This document shows, piece by piece, positions 1 to 9,251 of a stretch of 64,000 bases of DNA. The translations under genes and the position numbers were made by a program. The first letter of the stretch is position 1, and each line of letters starts with the position of its first letter. Below the pieces are notes generated by a model. The model worked only from the letters and a program-made list of their open reading frames with translations, was not told the DNA's origin and searched no databases. The DNA is from AP-15 sp963716115 (GTDB lineage Bacteria > Pseudomonadota > Alphaproteobacteria > ATCC43930 > CGMCC-115725), in assembly GCA_963716115.1 (NCBI GenBank), contig CAVQSZ010000006.1, positions 62,001 through 126,000 of the forward strand, written 5' to 3'.

Positions 1-150
1 CGAGCTCGGGGTCGACCCATGGCGTCGCGTCGTTCATCGCCCTCTCCCGTCCTTGTCTGCCTGCGATTTAACCGCGCCGCCCAACCACCCCGCAACCCTT
101 CGCTCCAAACGCCCGCCCTGCGCCCCGCCGCCCAGGATCGGCGACGCGGA

Positions 151-1119
151 TCACGCCTTGCGGCGGCGCCTCGGGGCGGCGGGCTCGGCTTCCGCTTCGG
201 GAGTCGGTCGGGCGGAGGCCGGGGCCTTGGCGCGGCCGCCGCTGACCGGCAGCAGCAGGCTCGGCTGGGCGCGGGCGGTCTTGGCCGCGCGCGCCTTGGC
301 CGCAGGCGGCTTGCGGCCGGCAGCCGCGGCCGCCGGCGCGCCCTCCTCGGCGAGGCTCTTGCGCAGCGCGTCCATCAGGTTGATGACCTGCGCCGGCTTG
401 CGCTCGGGCGGCCGCTCGGAGAGCGTGCCGGCGAGCTTCTCGTCGATCAGCTCGCGCAGCGCCGCCTGGTAATGATCGACGAACTTGGCCGGTTCGAGCT
501 TGCGGGTGCGGCGGGCGATGATCTGGCCCATGATCGCGAGCTCGTCCTCGTCGACCTCCGCCTTGGCGATGCCCGAGAAGAACTGGTCGGCGGCGCGCAC
601 CTCGTCCTCGAAGCGCAGCGCGTTGACCAGGAGACCGTCGCCATAGGGGCGGATCGCCACCACCCGCTCGCGCGCGTTGATCACCACCTGGCCGACCGCG
701 ACCTTTTGCGTCTCTTGCAACGCCTCGCGAAAGACGCGGTAGCCGGCCTCGGCGATGCTCCCGTCCGGAACCAGGTAATAGGGATCGGCGAGGTAGACCG
801 GGTCGAAATCGCCCTCCTCGACAAACTCGGCGATGTCGATCGTGTCGGTCGTCTCGAGCCGCAGCTTTTCGATGTCCTTGGCCTCGACCGTGACGTAGCG
901 GCCCTTTTCAAATTCATAGCCCTTGACGATCTCGTCGCGCTCGACCGGGCCGAGCCCCGGCACGATCGTCTGGGTGCGCACCCGCTCGCCCGAGGGCTCG
1001 TGGATCATGTGAAAGCGGATCCGCTCCTTCTCGGTCGTCGCGGTGTAGAGGCGCACGCCGATCGTCACCAGCGAGAGCTTGAGAAAGCCGGTCCAGTAGG
1101 GTCGGGGGGCGGCGGGCAT
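151..1119 (-). CDS. ku: Ku protein, bacterial non-homologous end joining
   Basis: This encodes a 322-residue bacterial Ku, the homodimeric ring that binds double-strand DNA ends and recruits LigD for non-homologous end joining. The start MPAAPRPYWTGFLKLSLVTI is the characteristic Ku N-terminus, followed by the conserved core (RIRFHMIHEPSG, YEFEKGRYV, VAIRPYGDGLLVNALRF) to about residue 230. The last 80 residues are a Lys/Arg/Ala/Pro-rich tail ending RRRRKA, as in many proteobacterial Ku proteins, where the tail aids DNA binding. I chose the ATG at 1119 because an AGGAG lies about 8 bases upstream and the family homology begins there, although the frame stays open upstream. No ligD is visible in the window, so the partner must lie elsewhere or left of the window. 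Confidence 0.95.
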   Translation of the reverse strand: MPAAPRPYWTGFLKLSLVTIGVRLYTATTEKERIRFHMIHEPSGERVRTQTIVPGLGPVERDEIVKGYEFEKGRYVTVEAKDIEKLRLETTDTIDIAEFVEEGDFDPVYLADPYYLVPDGSIAEAGYRVFREALQETQKVAVGQVVINARERVVAIRPYGDGLLVNALRFEDEVRAADQFFSGIAKAEVDEDELAIMGQIIARRTRKLEPAKFVDHYQAALRELIDEKLAGTLSERPPERKPAQVINLMDALRKSLAEEGAPAAAAAGRKPPAAKARAAKTARAQPSLLLPVSGGRAKAPASARPTPEAEAEPAAPRRRRKA

Positions 1120-1369
1120 GTTCCGGTCTCCTGCGATCCTCGGGTAAACGGCCGAGGCGGGCCGCGCGTTCCGGTTGCGAGGCCGGGCGCGAACGGTCAT
1201 TCTAGCCGAGCCGCCCATGACCCGTCGATCGCTGAACCTCACCGACCCGCTGCGCGAGCCGCCGGTCTTCGCCCGGCTGCGCCGGAAAACCGCGCGGATG
1301 CCGATGGCGATCATGCAGAGCGCGCCCGAGCAGGGCCGGCTCCTGGCGCTGTCACTGCGATCTGAGATT

Positions 1370-1455
1370 GTCATGGCCGGACGCGATCCGGCCACCCACG
1401 GAGGCAGGTGCGGCGCTGGAAGGCGTGGATGGCCGGATCAAAGTCCGGCCATGAC
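1370..1455. repeat. Intergenic inverted repeat
   Basis: Two arms of about 25 bases face each other: 1370-1394 begins GTCATGGCCGGAC and 1430-1455 ends GTCCGGCCATGAC. They form a long imperfect hairpin between the divergent ku and SDR genes. Sequences of this GTCATGGCCGG type are, from memory, common extragenic repeats in alphaproteobacteria. The rest of the 447-base spacer 1120-1566 shows no gene I can support; promoters for both flanking genes must lie in it. Confidence 0.6.
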
Positions 1456-1566
1456 GATTGTTTGTTAGGTTGGATAACCAAATTTCAACCGGCTTTTGTT
1501 TCTCGGACAGCACCGCGCTTTCGCGGGAATGACGAGCAGCCTTGCGAAACAGCGAGGGGGGTTGAG

Positions 1567-2349
1567 ATGGATCTCGGGTTGCGCGGACGCAAGGCGCTGG
1601 TGACCGGCGCCTCGCGCGGCATCGGCCGCGCCTGCGCCGAAATCCTGGCCGGGGAAGGCTGCGACGTGGTGCTGGCAGCGCGCACCGCGGCCGACCTCGA
1701 AGCTGCGCGGGCGGCGATCACCGCCAAGCACAATGTCGCGGTGCGGGTTTTTGCGCTCGACCTCTCCGACAGCAAAAATGTCGACAGGCTCGCCGCCGAA
1801 TGCCCGCAGACCGACCTTTTGATCAACAACGCCGGCGCCATCCCGCGCGGCGCGATCACCGAGATCGACGAGGCGCGCTGGCGCGAGGCGTGGGATCTGA
1901 AGGTGTTCGGCTACATCAACATGACCCGGCGTTTCTATGCGCTGATGGCGGCGCGCCGGACGGGCGTCATCGTCAACATCATCGGCGCCGCCGGCGAGAG
2001 CGTGCAGTCGGATTACATCGCCGGCTCGACCGGGAACGCCTCGCTGATGGCGTTCACCCGCGCGATCGGCGGCGCCGCGCCCAATGACGGGCTGCGCGTC
2101 GTCGGCATCAACCCCGGCCCGGTAGAGACCGACCGCATGGTCGGCCGGCTGCGGCGCGAGGCGCAGGAGCGATGGGGCGATCCCGAGCGCTGGCGCGAGC
2201 TGACGAAGGACATGTCCTTCGGCCGCGCCGCGACACCAAACGAGATCGCCTGGATGGCGGCCTTTCTGGCGTCCGACCGGTCGGGCTACACCACCGGCAC
2301 GATCGTCACCGTCGACGGCGGCGGCGCCAGCCGACGCGCCGCGCTGTAA
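1567..2349 (+). CDS. SDR family protein, first of a tandem pair, catalytic Lys missing
   Basis: This 260-residue protein has the Rossmann fold of the short-chain dehydrogenase/reductases: TGASRGIG at residues 13-20 binds the dinucleotide, NNAG is at 87-90, and the C-terminus ends in VDGGG as in the FabG-like group. The active site is unusual. Tyr150 is followed by IAGS, so Ser154 stands where the catalytic Lys of YxxxK belongs, and the serine expected about 13 residues earlier is absent (NIIGAAG). It may therefore not be a classical oxidoreductase. The start at 1567 matches the MDLGL start of its neighbour. The next gene, 70 bases downstream, is a close paralogue. Substrate is unknown. Confidence 0.88.
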   Translation: MDLGLRGRKALVTGASRGIGRACAEILAGEGCDVVLAARTAADLEAARAAITAKHNVAVRVFALDLSDSKNVDRLAAECPQTDLLINNAGAIPRGAITEIDEARWREAWDLKVFGYINMTRRFYALMAARRTGVIVNIIGAAGESVQSDYIAGSTGNASLMAFTRAIGGAAPNDGLRVVGINPGPVETDRMVGRLRREAQERWGDPERWRELTKDMSFGRAATPNEIAWMAAFLASDRSGYTTGTIVTVDGGGASRRAAL

Positions 2350-2419
2350 CCGGTGCTCCCTCGCCCCGCTCTGCGGGGAGACGGGTCGGGGTGAGGGGCG
2401 CTTCTTACTGGAGGACGAC

Positions 2420-3193
2420 ATGGATTTGGGCTTGCGCGGGCGCAAGGCGCTGGTGACCGGCGCCTCGAAGGGGATCGGCCGGGCCTGCGCCGAGGCGCTG
2501 GCCGAGGAGGGATGCGATGTCGCGCTGGCGGCGCGCACCGCGGCCGATCTGGAGGCGGCGCGGGCGGCGATCACCGCCAAGCACAATGTCGGGGTGCGGG
2601 TGTTTCCGCTCGACTTGTCGGACAGCCGCAATGTCGACCGGCTCGCCGCCGAGTGCGCCGACACCGAGATCCTGGTCAACAACGCCGGGGCCATACCGGG
2701 CGGCGACATCGACACGGTCGATGAGGCGCGCTGGCGCGAGGCCTGGGATTTGAAGGTGTTCGGCTACATCAACATGACGCGGCGCTTCTACGCGCTGATG
2801 CGCGAGCGCCGGAAGGGGGTCATCGTCAACATCCTCGGGGCGGCCGGCGAGAACCCCGATTTCGACTATGTCGCCGGCTCTTCGGGGAACGCCTCGCTGA
2901 TGGCCTTCACCCGCGCGATGGGCGGCGCCTCGCCGCGCGACGGGCTGAGGGTCGTCGGGATCAACCCCGGCCCGGTGCTGACCGACCGGCTGATCACCCT
3001 GACCCGGCACCGCGCGCAGCTGCGGCTCGGCGATCCAGAGCGCTGGCCCGAGCTGATGCGGGGCCACGCCTTCGGCCGCGCCGCCAAGCCCGAGGAGATC
3101 GCCTGGATGGCGGCCTTCCTCGCCTCGGACAAATCCGCCTACACCACCGGCTCGATCGTCACCATCGACGGCGGCGGCTCCAGCCGGCGCTAG
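2420..3193 (+). CDS. SDR family protein, second of a tandem pair, catalytic Lys missing
   Basis: This 257-residue SDR aligns without gaps over most of its length with the preceding gene, and by eye roughly three quarters of positions are identical, so the pair is a tandem duplication. It shares TGASKGIG at 13-20 and NNAG at 87-90. Tyr150 is followed by VAGS with Ser154 in place of the catalytic Lys, and the catalytic Ser is likewise missing (NILGAAG). That both copies keep the same altered active site suggests selection for a changed or non-redox role rather than decay. The last four bases overlap the stop of the convergent PEP-CTERM gene. Function is not known. Confidence 0.88.
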   Translation: MDLGLRGRKALVTGASKGIGRACAEALAEEGCDVALAARTAADLEAARAAITAKHNVGVRVFPLDLSDSRNVDRLAAECADTEILVNNAGAIPGGDIDTVDEARWREAWDLKVFGYINMTRRFYALMRERRKGVIVNILGAAGENPDFDYVAGSSGNASLMAFTRAMGGASPRDGLRVVGINPGPVLTDRLITLTRHRAQLRLGDPERWPELMRGHAFGRAAKPEEIAWMAAFLASDKSAYTTGSIVTIDGGGSSRR

Positions 3194-4318
3194 CGCCGCG
3201 CCCCTCTGCGCCGGACCGAAAGCAGGCCCAGCGCCGCCGCCAGCAACGCCAGGCTCGACGGCTCGGGCACCGAGATCGAGGCGAAGAGCCCGTCCGCCTC
3301 GCCGTTGATGCCGTCGGTGAAGTAGAGCTTGCCCGGGTCGCCGTCGTTGCCGCCGCCGCCGAAGATCAGCGCCCACAGCCCGCCCGGCGTGTTGAGGGGC
3401 CCCGGGTCGACCGGGATGGCGCCCTCGAAGGCCCCGGTCGTCGGGTCGAAGGCGTTGATCTCGCTCGCGACAAAGCTGAAGTTGCCGACCAGCAGGTCGC
3501 CGCCGAACTGGCCGAAGGAGGCCGGCGCCAAAGTGACGCCCCAGGGCGAGGCGAGCTTGCTGCCGTCGATCAGCTTTTGCTGCAGCACCCCGTTTTCGTC
3601 GAAGATGGCGACGGCGCCGCTGCCCTCCGGCGCCTTGATCATGTCGGGGCGTCCCGGGACCGCGTAGGTCACATAGATCTTGCCGCCGATGTTCTGCACG
3701 TTGAACGGGACGAGGCCGGGAAACGGGTTGGCGAAGGCGCCGGCGCCGAGGGTCTTGGGGGCGAAGGCGCCGTCGAACACGTCGATCGTGCCGCCTTTGG
3801 TATTCGCCGCGTAGAGCATGGTCTTGGCGTCGTTGATGGCGAGGCCGGTGTAGACGGCGCCGGTCGTCGTGACCTCGGTGACCGCCGCGGTGCCGCCGGT
3901 CCAGGCGGAAATCGTGCCGTTCAGATTGGCGAATATGAACCGCGCCGGCGTGCCGCCGACCGGAAACAACGTGCCGCCGATATTCGTCACCTGGCCGGTG
4001 GGTCCTTGCGGCGGCCCGCTGCCGGTCATCGGGATGGACACCGTCAAGGCGGCCTTGCTGACGCCCGCGGCGGTCACATTGTAGAGAGTGGCGACGTTGG
4101 CGCCCTGGTCGGAGACCCAGAAGGGCGTTCCCGGTCCGTGCGAGACGCCCCAGGAATTCCTTAAATCCGGGTCGTGGAACGCGGCCAGACCCGCGATGTC
4201 CGAGACGAGGTTGGTCTGGATGTAGGGCCCGGCGGCAGCTCCCGATATGCCGAGGTAAAGCGCGCCGCGGCGATCGCAGCGCAGCGCGAGACTTTTCGAG
4301 AAGATCGGAAAACCTCAT
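3190..4318 (-). CDS. TIGR03118-type PEP-CTERM protein, 5' end disrupted
   Basis: The main frame (stop at 3190) encodes an exported beta-propeller-like protein of the TIGR03118 type. It begins TNLVSDIAGLAAFHDPDL, contains PFWVSDQGAN and the recurrent glycine-rich propeller segments, and ends in a PEP-CTERM sorting signal: VPEPSS, a hydrophobic stretch, then RRRGARR. Such signals are processed by exosortase, which is not in the window. The frame has no ATG, GTG or TTG between its upstream stop at 4315-4317 and a GTG at 4077 that lies inside the domain. An ATG at 4318 lies in another frame and a hydrophobic stretch (CAAIAAA) in the third, so a signal peptide appears split by one or two indels. 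I read this as a 5'-frameshifted gene or a sequence error; translation from a non-standard start is the alternative. Confidence 0.6.
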
Positions 4319-4542
4319 TGTCGGGCCCCCTCGCCGAGCATTGGCATGAGCGGATTGGCGACAGCCGCACACTCGATCAGTTCGAACTCGGCGCAGAAGG
4401 AGGGTTATTCCGCTGATCACGGTTAACGAAATCGTGATCGCGACGCCGTCGAGGCCCTTCATCGGCATCGCCGCCGCGTCGGTTCCTGCTTGACAAGCCG
4501 GAGCAGCGCATCGCGCAGTGCGGCATTCGGGAAGGAAACGCC

Positions 4543-5937
4543 ATGTCGTTGAGCCGCGAATTCGCGCAATTTGTCGCCGGCCTCGCCTACGAGAACCTGC
4601 CGCCCGCGGTTGTCGATCGGGCCAAGGGCGTCACCTTGCAGGCGCTGGCCTCGGCGCTGGTGGCGCACGACATGCCGGCGCGCCGGCAGGCGCTGGCGCT
4701 GATGCGGGAGGAGGAGGCGGGCGGCGGCGGGGCCGCGAGCGTGCTGTGCGACGGCGGCAAGCTGACCAAGGCCGGGGCCGCGTTCGTCAACACCGAGACG
4801 ATCTTCGCCGGCGGCAAATGGGACACCTTCCGCATGCTGACCCATCCCGGGACGGCGATCATCCCGGCGGCGCTGGCGGCGGCGGAGACGGCGGGGGCCT
4901 CGGGCAAGGCGTACCTGACCGCGGTCGCCGCCGGCTACGAGGTCATGGAGCGGATGGCCGCCGAGTTCATCCCGACGGTCATGTCGCGCGGCTTTCACGC
5001 CGGGCCGGTGTTCGGAATCTTTGGCGCCGCCATCGCCGCCGCGAAGCTCGGCGGCCTCGACGAGGACCAGGTCAACGGCGCCATCGCGCAATGCGTCAAC
5101 CTCGCCGCCGGCAATCTCGAAGGCGCGCGCAGCGGCGGCCGTTCGTTGCGCGAAGGCGGCGCCGTGCGCAACGCGCTGCTCGCCGTGGCCTTGGCCCGGC
5201 ACGGCACCCCCGGCGGCGAGACGACATTGGAAGGCGAGGCCGGCTTCTACCACGCCTATGCCGGCAGCAGCCGCGGCGAGCTGCGCTACAGCTTCACCGG
5301 CGACAACCGGACCGACCTCGCCCGGATCACCCAAGGCCTCGGCCGCGACTGGATCTTTCTTGAGACGCTCTACCGGATCTATTCGACCGCCGGGTACAAC
5401 ATCGCCCATGTCGACGTGACCGCGCGGCTGTGCGAGGAGCACGGCATCGCCGCCGCGGATATCGACCGCATCGAGGCGCTGGTCAACTGGCTCGAAACCG
5501 AATACCCGAGCCCCGCCTTCCCGACCCCGGGCAGCGACGGCAGGCCGCGGGTCGGCAGCACGCAGTATTTCACCGCCTGGGGCGCCGCCGAGCGCGGCTA
5601 CCCGATGCTGCGCGGCGCCGCCCCCCGCCCCGGCGAGACCGACCCGCCGGCGGTCCTCGACCTGATGCACCGGGTGACCTTGGTCCCGACGGCGCGGCGC
5701 ACCCTGTTCGGCCCGCGGATCACGGTCTTCACCAAGGACGGCCGGAGCTTCACCCGCGAGGGCACCGGCCGCGAGTTCATCTGGGATTTCGAGGAGGAAG
5801 CCCGGCGCATCCGCCCCGTCGCCCCTGGCCTGGCGATCTCGGAAGCGCAGTTCGCCGACCTGATCGACGCCTGCCGCCGCCTCGACACGCTCGACCGCGC
5901 CGCCGAGAAGCTGATCGCGCTGACCGTCCCCGCCTGA
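4543..5937 (+). CDS. MmgE/PrpD family protein
   Basis: This 464-residue protein matches the MmgE/PrpD family, whose best known members are 2-methylcitrate dehydratase and cis-aconitate decarboxylase. Family features are the all-helical first half with GGKWDTFRMLTHPGTAI, the helix AAGYEVMERMAAEFIP, the SRGFHAGPVFGIFGAA motif, and the smaller second domain from about residue 270 (YRIYSTAGYNIAHVDV). The length fits the family (about 450-480). A GGAAGG lies upstream of the ATG at 4543. No prp genes are near, so the specific substrate cannot be named; many family members outside prp operons have unknown dehydratase or isomerase roles. Confidence 0.88.
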   Translation: MSLSREFAQFVAGLAYENLPPAVVDRAKGVTLQALASALVAHDMPARRQALALMREEEAGGGGAASVLCDGGKLTKAGAAFVNTETIFAGGKWDTFRMLTHPGTAIIPAALAAAETAGASGKAYLTAVAAGYEVMERMAAEFIPTVMSRGFHAGPVFGIFGAAIAAAKLGGLDEDQVNGAIAQCVNLAAGNLEGARSGGRSLREGGAVRNALLAVALARHGTPGGETTLEGEAGFYHAYAGSSRGELRYSFTGDNRTDLARITQGLGRDWIFLETLYRIYSTAGYNIAHVDVTARLCEEHGIAAADIDRIEALVNWLETEYPSPAFPTPGSDGRPRVGSTQYFTAWGAAERGYPMLRGAAPRPGETDPPAVLDLMHRVTLVPTARRTLFGPRITVFTKDGRSFTREGTGREFIWDFEEEARRIRPVAPGLAISEAQFADLIDACRRLDTLDRAAEKLIALTVPA

Positions 5938-5965
5938 CCTTCGATGCAGCCTTGCAGGTTGTCGG

Positions 5966-5984
5966 GCCCGGGCCGCGCCCGGGC
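5966..5984. terminator. GC-rich hairpin, possible terminator
   Basis: GCCCGGGC (5966-5973) and GCCCGGGC (5977-5984) form a perfect 8-bp stem with a three-base loop, 28 bases after the MmgE/PrpD stop. There is no T-run, so intrinsic termination is only a possibility. Confidence 0.35.
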
Positions 5985-6107
5985 AATCGAGGCCTGGGCG
6001 ATCGAGCGGCCCTCGGGGCGGATGATTGTTGGGTTGTGCCGGACCTCGCCGGACGGATATCAGGTGACGCGCAGGAGCGACCCGAACGCCAGCCGGATGA
6101 GGGCCAG

Positions 6108-7928
6108 GTGAGCGATTTGAACGCCGATTACGCGATCGTCGGGGCCGGCTCGGCGGGCTGCGTCCTGGCCGACCGGCTGAGCGAGGACGGGGCTCGGGTG
6201 GTCCTGCTCGAAGCGGGCCCGCGCGACTGGCACCCGATGATCCACATCCCCGCCGGCGCCTTGCACCTGCGCGCCAACCCGCTGGTGAACTGGAACTATT
6301 ACGCCGAGCCCGAGCCCGGCATCGACGGCCGCTCGCTGCATTGGCCGCGCGGCCGGGTATTGGGCGGCACCAGCTCGATCAACGGCATGCTCTATGTCCG
6401 CGGCAACCCCGCCGATTACGACGGCTGGGCGCAGATGGGCTGCCGCGGCTGGAGCTACGACGACGTGCTGCCCTATTTCAAGAAATCGGAGAATTACGAG
6501 CGCGGCGACCCCGAGTACCGCAGCAAGGGCGGCCCGTTGCCGGTCGAGGACTACCGCACGATCCTGCCGCTGACCCACCGCTTTGTCGAAGCAGCACAGC
6601 AGGCCGGGTTTGCGCTGACCGCGGATTACAACGGCGCGGTCCAGGAAGGCGTCGGGTATTCGCAGATGACGCGGCACGGGCGGTTTCGCGGCTCGACGGC
6701 GCAGACCTTTCTCGCCCGCGCCAAACGCCGCGGCAATCTGCGGATCGAGACCAAGGCCATCGCCACCCGGCTGCTGCTCGAGGGCCGCCGCTGCGCCGGC
6801 GTCGCCTATCGTCGGGGCGGAGCGGACCATCGGGTCATGGCGGCGCGCGAGGTGATCGTCTGCGGCGGCACGATCAACTCCCCCCACCTTCTGCAAATCT
6901 CGGGAATTGGCCCGGCCGGGCATCTGCGCTCGATCGGCGTCGAAGCAGCGCACGATTTGCCGGGTGTGGGCGCCAACCTCTCCGACCATATCGCCGCACG
7001 GGTGCAGCACCGCGTCAGGGACGAGGTGTCGGTCAACGAGCTCGCGCGAGGCCTGCGGCTGGTGCGCGAGATCGGCCGCTACGCCGCCACCGGCCGCGGC
7101 GCGCTGACCTTCGGCGTCACCACCGCGATGGTGTTCTGCCGCAGCCGCGAGGGGCTCGCGAGCCCCGACCTGCAATTGCTGTTCACCCCCGGCACCTACG
7201 ACCGCGACACGATCGGCAAGCTGGAGCGGGAGCCCGGCATGACGATCGTCGCCTGCCTCGCGCGGCCCGACAGCCGCGGCACGATCATGGCCCGCTCCGG
7301 CGACCCGCTGGAGCGCCCCGCGATCCGCCCCGGCTACCTGTCGACGCCGAGCGACATGCGGGCGCTGCTGTCCGGCATTGCCCATGCCCGGCGCATCTTC
7401 GCCGCGCCGCCCCTGGCCCGGCACAGCGCCCTCGAAACCATGCCCGGCCCCGACATCGCCTCGGACGAGGCGCTGAGCGAGTTCGTCCACCGCGCCGGGA
7501 CCAACCTGCACCACCCGGTCGGCACCTGCCGCATGGGCGAGGACCCGACCGCCGTCGTCGACGCCCGGCTGCGGGTGCACGGGATCGGCGGGCTGCGGGT
7601 GGTCGACGCATCGGTGATGCCGACCGTCACCACCGGCAACACCAACGCGCCGACGATCATGATCGGCGAAAAGGGCGCCGCGATGATCCGCGAGGACGCG
7701 GCGGCGGCTCTCGCGCGCCTGACAGGCGCCGGTCGCGGCGATCCTGCTGGCGCTGAGCTGGCGGACCGGGGTCGCCGCCACCGAAAACGATCATCCAGAA
7801 TTCGCAGACCGTCACCAGCGGGTCCGGCGCCGCGTGCTGCCAGCTGGGCAACTGCGGCCGCCAGTGGTACGAGCCGGACATTAGAATTCGTGATTGCTTT
7901 CCCGTGGGCCTTCAGCCCACGGACTTAG
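6108..7928 (+). CDS. GMC family FAD-dependent oxidoreductase, extended C-terminus
   Basis: This is a glucose-methanol-choline family flavoenzyme that would oxidise an alcohol with FAD. The N-terminus carries the FAD-binding motif IVGAGSAGCVLADRL and the motif LEAGPRDW. GMC signature 1 is visible at PRGRVLGGTSSINGM and signature 2 at GGTINSPHLLQISGIG. Near the C-terminus, NLHHPVGTCRMG holds the catalytic His and VTTGNTNAPTIMIGEK the conserved Asn. The GTG at 6108 is chosen because the FAD motif follows directly. The family normally ends shortly after GEKGAAMI (about residue 530); here the frame runs some 70 further low-complexity Arg/Ala-rich residues to 7928, suggesting a lost stop codon. Neighbouring MmgE/PrpD may share a catabolic role, which is inference. 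Confidence 0.88.
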   Translation: MSDLNADYAIVGAGSAGCVLADRLSEDGARVVLLEAGPRDWHPMIHIPAGALHLRANPLVNWNYYAEPEPGIDGRSLHWPRGRVLGGTSSINGMLYVRGNPADYDGWAQMGCRGWSYDDVLPYFKKSENYERGDPEYRSKGGPLPVEDYRTILPLTHRFVEAAQQAGFALTADYNGAVQEGVGYSQMTRHGRFRGSTAQTFLARAKRRGNLRIETKAIATRLLLEGRRCAGVAYRRGGADHRVMAAREVIVCGGTINSPHLLQISGIGPAGHLRSIGVEAAHDLPGVGANLSDHIAARVQHRVRDEVSVNELARGLRLVREIGRYAATGRGALTFGVTTAMVFCRSREGLASPDLQLLFTPGTYDRDTIGKLEREPGMTIVACLARPDSRGTIMARSGDPLERPAIRPGYLSTPSDMRALLSGIAHARRIFAAPPLARHSALETMPGPDIASDEALSEFVHRAGTNLHHPVGTCRMGEDPTAVVDARLRVHGIGGLRVVDASVMPTVTTGNTNAPTIMIGEKGAAMIREDAAAALARLTGAGRGDPAGAELADRGRRHRKRSSRIRRPSPAGPAPRAASWATAAASGTSRTLEFVIAFPWAFSPRT

Positions 7929-8022
7929 TTCCGTGGGGAAGGCCCGGATCCATTGCTGCGATGGGCGCCGGCCTTCGCCGGTATGGTTCACGAGTGGGTG
8001 CGATCTGTCAGGTGCTGTCCAC
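7898..8022. repeat. Dispersed repeat, copy A
   Basis: About 125 bases here recur with scattered substitutions at 14522-14646. Shared landmarks include GATGGGCGCCGGCCTTCGCC and GGTTCACGAGTGGGT. The unit contains small hairpins: GTGGGC/GCCCAC at 7904-7920 and a GCCGGC/GCCGGT stem. Copy A ends exactly where the IS630 element begins. It is not coding as far as I can see. Confidence 0.65.
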
Positions 8023-8024
8023 TA

Positions 8025-9212
8025 GTGTCTAATTGCGTTGGTGTACGATATTAAGTAGGGTGCCTCGGGTGAGCATACCATCTGAGGTGTCCGATGGCAC
8101 GGGTCGCGGTAGTCCTGATCTGCACCGCCGAGCAGCGAGCCGAGCTGGCGGCTCTGGCTCGAAGTCGGACGGAGGAGGCCCGCCTGGTGGAACGGGCGAA
8201 GATTATTTTGGCTTGCCTGGACGGCAACCGAAACGACGCGGTCGGTCGCGAGCTGGGGGTGCGGCCGAATACGGTCGGCCTGTGGCGCAAACGCTTTGCG
8301 GCAAGCGGGCTGGCCGGGCTGCGGGATCGGGCGCGGCCGGGCAAGACCCCAAAATATGGCGCCGACTTGCGCCTGCGGGTTCTGCGCCAGCTGGAATTGC
8401 CGCCGCCCAAAGGGGTGGCCAGCTGGGACGGAGCTTTGGTGGCCGCGGCGCTGGGCGTCTCGGACGATGCGGTGTGGCGCCTGTTGCGCCGGGAAGGCGT
8501 GCAATTGCGCCGCCGCCGCTCGTGGTGCATCAGCACCGACCCGCAATTTGCCGCCAAGCCTGCCCCTGGCCCGAACAGGGGGCCGCCGATATTATCGGTC
8601 TCTACCTGAACCCGCCGGAACAGGCGCTGGTCTTGAGCGTCGACGAGAAGCCGACGATCCAGGCGCTGGAGCGGGCCAGGGGATATGTCCTGACCAGCAG
8701 CGGCAAGGTTGTTCACGGCCTCAAGAGCACCTACAAACGGCACGGCACGGTCAACCTGTTCGCCGCCCTCGAAGTGGCCACCGGCGTCATCCGGAAAAAG
8801 ACCACGCAGACCAAGAAACGCCTCGATTTCCAGGCCTTCATGAGCGACCTGGTGGCGGCCCACCCGCCCGATCGGCAAATCCATGTCATCCTCGACAACC
8901 TCTCCACCCACAAGAGGAACGACGATTGGCTGGCGGCCCACCCCAATAGCCTGCCCCCTGCGAAGGCGGGGGTCACCTTTCACTTCACTCCGACCGCGGC
9001 AAGCTGGCTCAACCAGGTGGAAATCTGGTTTGGCATCTTCAGCCGAAAGGCCTTGGCCGGAGCCAGCTTTGCCAGCACTGCCCAGCTGGTCCAGGCGATC
9101 GGCGACTTCACCGAAGCCTACAACCGCAACGCCACACCCTTCGTTTGGCGCAAGCGCGAGGTCAAGGGCGCCCAATTGCGAAATACTATCGTTAATCTTT
9201 GCAATTAGACAC
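8025..9212 (+). mobile_element. IS630-family insertion sequence
   Basis: An element of about 1.19 kb is bounded by a perfect 16-bp inverted repeat: ACTAGTGTCTAATTGC at 8021-8036 and its complement at 9201-9216. The TA dinucleotides at 8023-8024 and 9213-9214 fit the TA target duplication of IS630/Tc1/mariner elements. The next 20 bases inside each end remain similar. It carries one transposase gene in two frames and sits at the end of dispersed repeat copy A. Confidence 0.88.
8094..9208 (+). CDS. IS630 family transposase in two reading frames
   Basis: The 5' part (8094-8609, 171 codons) encodes the helix-turn-helix region: GRELGVRPNTVGLWRKRF and later DDAVWRLLRREGVQLRRRR. The 3' part lies in the -1 frame and ends at 9208. 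It holds the DDE catalytic domain: VDEKPTIQALER (first Asp), HVILDNLSTHK (second Asp) and SWLNQVEIWFGIFSRKAL (Glu). The crossover lies around 8555-8585, within a stretch containing GGGGG. Either -1 slippage at that G-run makes the full protein, as in some IS630 members, or one base was lost near AAGCCTGCC. With intact ends and catalytic residues it could still be active if frameshifting works. Confidence 0.85.
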
Positions 9213-9251
9213 TAGTGCTTAGACGCAATCAAATGATTCACCAGCCTGGCG

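Noticed and set aside
681..917. Open frame on the minus strand inside ku
   Set aside because: It is an Arg/Ser/Thr-rich shadow of the Ku gene in another frame with no family match.
7741..7890. Possible short signal peptide (ILLALSWRTGVAA) in a second frame after the GMC gene
   Set aside because: It has no start codon or ribosome site and ends after about 50 codons without homology; noted only as a possible remnant.
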